Positions 59,917-64,000 of a DNA stretch of 64,000 bases are shown here, piece by piece. The DNA lies in contig NZ_CP109149.1 in NCBI RefSeq assembly GCF_035920345.1, positions 2,914,001 through 2,978,000 on the forward strand, read 5' to 3'. This DNA comes from Nocardia vinacea. Its GTDB lineage: Bacteria > Actinomycetota > Actinomycetes > Mycobacteriales > Mycobacteriaceae. The notes beneath the pieces were generated by a model. The model was not told where the DNA came from, did no database searches, and saw only the letters and a list, made by a program, of their open reading frames with translations. A program made the translations under genes and the position numbers. Each line of letters starts with the position of its first letter. Position 1 is the first letter of the stretch.

Positions 59917-59938
59917 CTGTCGCGGATATCCGCGACAG
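59917..59938 (+). terminator. Perfect 22-base palindromic hairpin after the CBS gene
   Basis: CTGTCGCGGAT and its exact complement ATCCGCGACAG are contiguous and start 2 bases after the TGA. It is followed by GGGCCC and no T run, a common form of actinobacterial terminator. Confidence 0.8.
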
Positions 59939-60054
59939 GGCCCTTGGTAGCTGCGGCTTGCCGAAAGACGTTGGCTACGAGAATCCTTCGAAGTCGTCAC
60001 CGAAAGTGCGTATCGTTGGTGGCGTCCAGCGCGGTTCTCGGAGGGAGCGGCACC

Positions 60055-61353
60055 TTGCGGTCACCTGCGTCCGGGACGCACCTAGCCCGACCGGCCACCA
60101 CCCGGTCCGCCCCGCGGATACCGGTGCCGTCGCCCCCCGCGACTGTGCGCGGACTCTTTCCGGCGCTGGCCGAATCCACGGAAATCTATTTGGACAGCGC
60201 GGCCACCACGCAGAAGCCGCTGCCGGTCATCGAGACCATCCACCGCTATCACACCTCGCGTACCGCCAACGCCGGTCGCGGAACCTACCCGTGGGCTACC
60301 AACCTCACCACCCGCCTGACCCGGGTCCGCGATCGCATGGCGACCTTCATCGGCGCCGAATCGCCCGCGGAGGTCGTCTTCACCGGCGGCGCGACCGCGG
60401 CGCTCAATGCCGTCGCATTGTCCTGGGGGCTGGCCGAACTCGATGACGGCGACGAAATCCTCTACAACCCACGCGATCACGCCTCGAATGTGCATCCGTG
60501 GCACCATCTGCGTCAGATGCTCGCCCGCTTCGGTCGGCGCATCGAACTGGTCCCCTACCGGGTGACCGAACTCGGCGAAGCCGATACCGCCGACATCCTG
60601 GCCAAGGTTGGGCCGCGCACCCGGCTGATCACCACCAGCCATCTGCACCACGTCTTCGGCGGACTCACCACGCTCGAGGAGTTGCGCGGCAAACTCGACC
60701 CCCGGATTCTGCTGTGCTTCGACTGCAGTCAGAGCGGTGGGCATATGCCGCTGGATGTGACCGAACTCGGCGCCGACTTCGCGATCTTCGCCGCGCACAA
60801 GATGTTCGGCGCGCCAGGCACCGGAATCCTCTACTGCCACCGCAGAGTTCACGATCGGCTGCTGCCGTTCCTGCCCGGCGGCAATACCGGGGTCGACCTC
60901 ACCGACGCGGGATTGACCTCGACCGGCATGCCGGACCTGCTCGAGGGCGGCACCCAGAACATTCCGGGCATCCTGGCTCTCGGCAGCGCACTGGAGGTGC
61001 TGGAATCGCTGGATGTCGGCGTGATCGCCGCACACAATCGCGAATTGACGCTGCGGCTCATCGACAATCTACGTCCGGTGCCCGGGCTGGAATTCCTGCC
61101 CGGTCCGGCGCATGCGCCGTGCGCGATCGGCTACGGCATCGTGTCCTTCACGCTCGCAGGCATTTCCGCGACCGATCTCGGATTCGTATTGAGCGAGTTG
61201 GGTTTTCTGGTCCGCACCGGCTTACACTGCTCACCCCGAGCTGGCGACGACGCCATGGACTCGGTACGGGTCAGCACGCACATCTACAACACCGTCGAGG
61301 AGATCGACCGGTTCGCGACCTGCGTCAAGACGATTGCCGAGGAGGTCACATGA
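60055..61353 (+). CDS. SufS-like cysteine desulfurase/aminotransferase class V
   Basis: 432 residues from TTG 60055, preferred because GGAGGGAG lies 7 bases upstream; GTG 60145 is an alternative and would remove 30 residues. Class V features are IYLDSAATTQKPLPVIETI, ANAGRGTYPWA, EVVFTGGATAALNAVA, FDCSQSGGHMPLDV, FAAHKMFGAPGTGILY with PLP lysine Lys249, and TGLHCSPRAGDD with Cys392 in the position of the SufS persulfide cysteine. It should remove sulphur from cysteine, or be a related lyase. Only two residues are not shared with the next gene (ATGA overlap). No SUF scaffold genes are nearby. Confidence 0.9.
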   Translation: MRSPASGTHLARPATTRSAPRIPVPSPPATVRGLFPALAESTEIYLDSAATTQKPLPVIETIHRYHTSRTANAGRGTYPWATNLTTRLTRVRDRMATFIGAESPAEVVFTGGATAALNAVALSWGLAELDDGDEILYNPRDHASNVHPWHHLRQMLARFGRRIELVPYRVTELGEADTADILAKVGPRTRLITTSHLHHVFGGLTTLEELRGKLDPRILLCFDCSQSGGHMPLDVTELGADFAIFAAHKMFGAPGTGILYCHRRVHDRLLPFLPGGNTGVDLTDAGLTSTGMPDLLEGGTQNIPGILALGSALEVLESLDVGVIAAHNRELTLRLIDNLRPVPGLEFLPGPAHAPCAIGYGIVSFTLAGISATDLGFVLSELGFLVRTGLHCSPRAGDDAMDSVRVSTHIYNTVEEIDRFATCVKTIAEEVT

Positions 61354-62642
61354 GAATGGACGACACCCCGCGCTATGACCGGCGGGCGGCGTCCCGGGTT
61401 CTGGCGGGCCTGGCCCAACCTGGATTGTTCACCACTCCCATCACGGTCCCGTCGAGTCGACATATCGAATACACCTGCGCCACACTGCGTCCCGAGCCCG
61501 ACAGTCACCTCACCTATTCGCAGCGGCTGTACCTGCAGCAGTTCATGCGGCCGTGCCAGCCCGCGCAGGTCACCAGCGCGACACACCGCATCGCCTGGAC
61601 CGATAGCGACGGCGTCCCCAATACCGGGCACTTCCGCGCCGACGGCCTCGGCCCGTTGGTGCCCATCGCCATGCGCGAAGCCGTACTGGTGCTGTGGCAT
61701 GCGCTCGCCGCGAATTCCGCACTGACACAACGGATCGACTGCCTCGGCCCGCGCGAACACGCGGCGCTCGACGGGACCACCACCGATCACGATCCGATCG
61801 AAATCTTCCGCGTCGGCATCGAGGCCACCGGACGTGCACTGGCCCAGCACGCACTGCTGGCGCGGCAGACGCACTATCGCAGTGCCACCGAATTCGCCAG
61901 GGGCATACACGATTCCGGCATCTTCTCGGCGGTCGCCACCCGCTGGTTCTGGGAACTGCAAGCCTCCACCTACCGGCGCGGCATGATCCCGGTGACGCTG
62001 GCCGCCCAACCCGACGGCACGGTGCGCTACACCGCCGACACGGTGGCGACGCTGCGCGCGATGAAGGACGCCACCATCGAGGACGCGCATGCGGTGATGC
62101 GGCGAGCGACCCGGGTCGAGGGACTGAGCGTCGACGCGGCCATCGCCAAATACCACGACGATCTCGATCTCATCTCCCGCCAGTACGCGCTGCTGCCCGC
62201 CAATACCCGACCCTCTTGTCTGGCTGCCATGCCACATCATCTCGGCGGCGGGCACTACACGCTGTTGCCGCTGGTGGTGGACAAGTTCGTCGAGATCTTC
62301 GAACAGCTCGCCGAGCGGATCCGGATCACCGAGACGAGCACGGAGCTGGACGAACTGACCGCCGACGCGCCTGCCAGCGCCGAGGATCGGATCTTCTACG
62401 TGCCGGATATGAGCTGTCAGCATTGTGTCCGCACGATCACCGGGGTGCTGGAGACGATGGGCATCAAGGTGATCGAGATAGATCTGCCCAGTAAACGGGT
62501 GGTCGCCGAATTCCGCAGTCCGCGCAATCGGGCCCGCGCCTTCGAGTCGATCCGCGACGGCGGCTACAACCCGGTGGCCGAGAAACCGGCGCGAACCGCA
62601 TTGGCGTCCACGCGGTCCCAGCCCACGGAAACCGCCGTATGA
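61350..62642 (+). CDS. Unknown protein with C-terminal HMA domain
   Basis: 430 residues from ATG 61350, with GGAGG 4 bases upstream inside the previous gene. Residues 1-335 have no recognised motif: YSQRLYLQQFMRPCQPAQV, GTVRYTADTVATLRAMKDAT and LPLVVDKFVEIFEQLAER. Helical, with His and Arg residues. Residues about 348-412 form a heavy-metal-associated (HMA) domain: VPDMSCQHCVRTITGVLETM with Cys356 and Cys359 (CxxC), then DLPSKRVVAEFRSP. HMA domains bind Cu(I) or similar soft metals and pass them to partners. Overlaps at both ends with PLP-enzyme genes suggest a complex or pathway using a metal or persulfide. The N-terminal family is not known to me. Confidence 0.8.
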   Translation: MRMDDTPRYDRRAASRVLAGLAQPGLFTTPITVPSSRHIEYTCATLRPEPDSHLTYSQRLYLQQFMRPCQPAQVTSATHRIAWTDSDGVPNTGHFRADGLGPLVPIAMREAVLVLWHALAANSALTQRIDCLGPREHAALDGTTTDHDPIEIFRVGIEATGRALAQHALLARQTHYRSATEFARGIHDSGIFSAVATRWFWELQASTYRRGMIPVTLAAQPDGTVRYTADTVATLRAMKDATIEDAHAVMRRATRVEGLSVDAAIAKYHDDLDLISRQYALLPANTRPSCLAAMPHHLGGGHYTLLPLVVDKFVEIFEQLAERIRITETSTELDELTADAPASAEDRIFYVPDMSCQHCVRTITGVLETMGIKVIEIDLPSKRVVAEFRSPRNRARAFESIRDGGYNPVAEKPARTALASTRSQPTETAV

Positions 62643-64000
62643 CGGCACCGCTACCGGCGCTACCCGCGAAGATCCATCCGCTGGTGCGCGCCTTTTTCGA
62701 TACCCGCGATGCCGTCGAGGAGACGCTGATTCGCTTCGGATCCCCGATCCACCTGGTGTTTCCACAGGTCTACGCGGAGAACCTGAAACAGTTGCGCGCC
62801 GTACTCGACAGCAGGGGCGCGCGCTACCGAATCTGCTACGCGCACAAGGTGAATCAATCCAGAGCCCTGGTACGCACCGCCGAACATGCTGGTATCGCCA
62901 TCGATGTCGCTTCCCCGCAGGAGTTGGCCAGTGCCATCGGGGCCGGATTCGGTCCGATGCGGATCGAGGTGACCGGGCCGAAAGGTGAAGCGTTCCTGCG
63001 TGATCTGATCGACTGCGGTGTCACCATCAATGTCGACAATCTGTGGGAGCTGCGGCGGATCACCGAATTGGCCGGTGACCGCGCGAGAGTTCCGGTGCTG
63101 CTGCGGGTTTCCGGATTCGACGAGACAGCGGTGAGCCGGTTCGGTGTGCCGCTGGCCCATGTGGACCAGGCCCTGGATCTGCTGTCGGCCAATCGCCGGC
63201 GAATCACGTTCCTCGGCTTCGCCTTTCATATCGACTCCGGTGACGCCGCGGAACGCATCCGAGCCATCGACGCCTGCCTCGAGCTGGTCGAGCGCGCCTA
63301 CGGCCGCGGACTCGGCCCGTCGGTGCTGAATATCGGCGGCGGCTTCCGACAGGTGTTCACCGCCGACGCGGACCGATTCGACGGGTACGTGCGGGCGCTG
63401 CGCGAATCGCTGCTCGGCCGCGGCGAATCGATGAGCTGGTCGAACAATACCTTCGGCTATCACGTGGATGATGGTGCGGTGCACGGAATTCCGGTCTTCC
63501 ACAAGTACGCGAACACCGTGCCCGCGACTGCGATGTTGAACGATCTGCTCGGCGCGCCGCTGGAGCGACACGGTGGCCGCACCGTGGCCCAGGTGGCCGG
63601 CGACAATATGCTCGATATCTGGTTGGAGCCGGGCAAGGCGCTGGTCGATCATGCGGGGGTGACTGTGTCACGGGTGGAGTTCGTCAAGGAACTCGCCGAT
63701 GGCACAGTGCTGGTGAATCTGGATCTGAGCCGGGATCAGGTGACCCCGGCGGATCAGGAGGTCATGGTCGATCCGGTGATCCTGCCGAGTGTCGTGCATA
63801 TGCCGAGCAGCGCTCCCGTTCGCAACGCCGTACCTGGCGATGACGTAACCCCGCTGCGCAGCGCCGCCGACACCACGCCGACCTTGCGTCCGGTGGTCGA
63901 ATCCGGGCCGGTCGGTGTGTATTTCGCCGGACGCCTGTGCCTGGAACGCGACCTGATCACCAATCACAAAGTCTGGCTACCCGAGTGCCCGCGCCAGGGC
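62639..64000 (+). CDS. Y4yA-like PLP-dependent enzyme (ornithine/DAP decarboxylase fold), cut by window edge
   Basis: Start ATG 62639 overlaps the previous TGA; the frame is open to the end (454 residues visible). It is a fold-type III PLP enzyme: RYRICYAHKVNQSRALV with PLP lysine Lys70, FLGFAFHIDSGD (His), VLNIGGGFRQVF (phosphate-binding glycines), DNMLDIWLEPGKALVDHAG (Glu, Arg region altered) and GRLCLERDLI for the C-terminal Cys. The pattern matches the Y4yA group, named from rhizobial plasmid genes of unknown role, and resembles LysA. It may decarboxylate an amino acid conjugate made by the partner enzymes. The 3' end is beyond the window. Confidence 0.85.
   Translation, partial: MTAPLPALPAKIHPLVRAFFDTRDAVEETLIRFGSPIHLVFPQVYAENLKQLRAVLDSRGARYRICYAHKVNQSRALVRTAEHAGIAIDVASPQELASAIGAGFGPMRIEVTGPKGEAFLRDLIDCGVTINVDNLWELRRITELAGDRARVPVLLRVSGFDETAVSRFGVPLAHVDQALDLLSANRRRITFLGFAFHIDSGDAAERIRAIDACLELVERAYGRGLGPSVLNIGGGFRQVFTADADRFDGYVRALRESLLGRGESMSWSNNTFGYHVDDGAVHGIPVFHKYANTVPATAMLNDLLGAPLERHGGRTVAQVAGDNMLDIWLEPGKALVDHAGVTVSRVEFVKELADGTVLVNLDLSRDQVTPADQEVMVDPVILPSVVHMPSSAPVRNAVPGDDVTPLRSAADTTPTLRPVVESGPVGVYFAGRLCLERDLITNHKVWLPECPRQG

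Noticed and set aside
61284..62765. Open frame of 493 codons on the minus strand
   Set aside because: Runs opposite the HMA-domain gene and its neighbours, with no motif or ribosome site.
1..64000. Mobile elements, tRNA or rRNA genes
   Set aside because: No transposase or integrase motifs, no tRNA cloverleaf with TTCGA loop and no rRNA sequence were recognised by eye; a tRNAscan run would be decisive.

Overview
The window is high-GC actinobacterial DNA. It most likely comes from Nocardia or a close mycolic-acid relative. The signs are several antigen-85-type (mycolyltransferase-fold) exported esterases, fused HadA/HadB-type MaoC dehydratases, a DesA-type acyl-ACP desaturase, an acyl-CoA carboxylase beta chain, CFP32-like and Rv1733c-like proteins, PucR regulators, Scr1/DUF397 pairs and frequent GTG/TTG starts. 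No rRNA, tRNA, insertion sequence, integrase or CRISPR array was found.

1-19,712 (minus strand): a fragment of ilvD lies at the edge. Next to it is a run of 12 genes coupled by ATGA/GTGA overlaps or gaps of a few bases, followed downstream by a HAD-IIIC-like gene after a short gap. In transcription order the run encodes an acyl carrier protein, a 2016-residue fusion (class III aminotransferase, acyl-ACP reductase, PEP-synthase-like region, thymidylate-kinase-like domain), a separate thymidylate-kinase-like protein, a second ACP, a fatty acyl-AMP ligase, a P450, a separate PEP-synthase-like protein, an alpha-oxoamine synthase, a nucleotidyltransferase, a HAD phosphatase, a diacylglycerol-kinase-fold kinase and an SDR. 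This looks like an unassigned lipid-derived biosynthetic system. A fatty acid would be activated onto an ACP, reduced to an aldehyde, transaminated to an amine, and joined to a partner by PigC/TamQ-type ATP/PEP-synthase-like chemistry, with an alpha-oxoamine branch and late phosphoryl transfer. The logic resembles tambjamine and prodiginine pathways, but no pyrrole genes are present. An 829-base spacer separates it from a divergent PucR regulator.

20,542-33,659: lipid and envelope accessory genes. These include a PucR regulator, exported esterases, a five-gene operon (VOC, type-B esterase, three membrane proteins) divergent from an Lrp-like regulator, a CFP32-like protein, an exported lipase, a YdcF-like protein, a fused MaoC protein and a luciferase-like monooxygenase. 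Two exported esterases share an almost identical upstream element.

33,817-49,334: a membrane-anchored GH65 trehalase-like enzyme, an ABC-ATPase remnant, an esterase overlapping a desaturase gene, a PucR-like protein without its HTH, an acyl-CoA carboxylase beta chain with a strong terminator, a TetR/Rv1733c-like pair, an Scr1 regulator with a SAM methyltransferase, a second fused MaoC protein and two secretory lipases.

49,620-58,137: small hypothetical genes, a DUF2599 lipoprotein, redox proteins, an aldolase/sugar-kinase operon divergent from TetR, a second Scr1/DUF397/methyltransferase group, and three small genes with the same palindromic promoter. A frameshifted lipase remnant follows.

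58,138-64,000: a third PucR regulator, a CBS-domain protein with terminator, and a tightly coupled operon encoding a SufS-like desulfurase, an unknown protein with a C-terminal HMA domain, and a Y4yA-type PLP decarboxylase-fold enzyme cut by the window edge.
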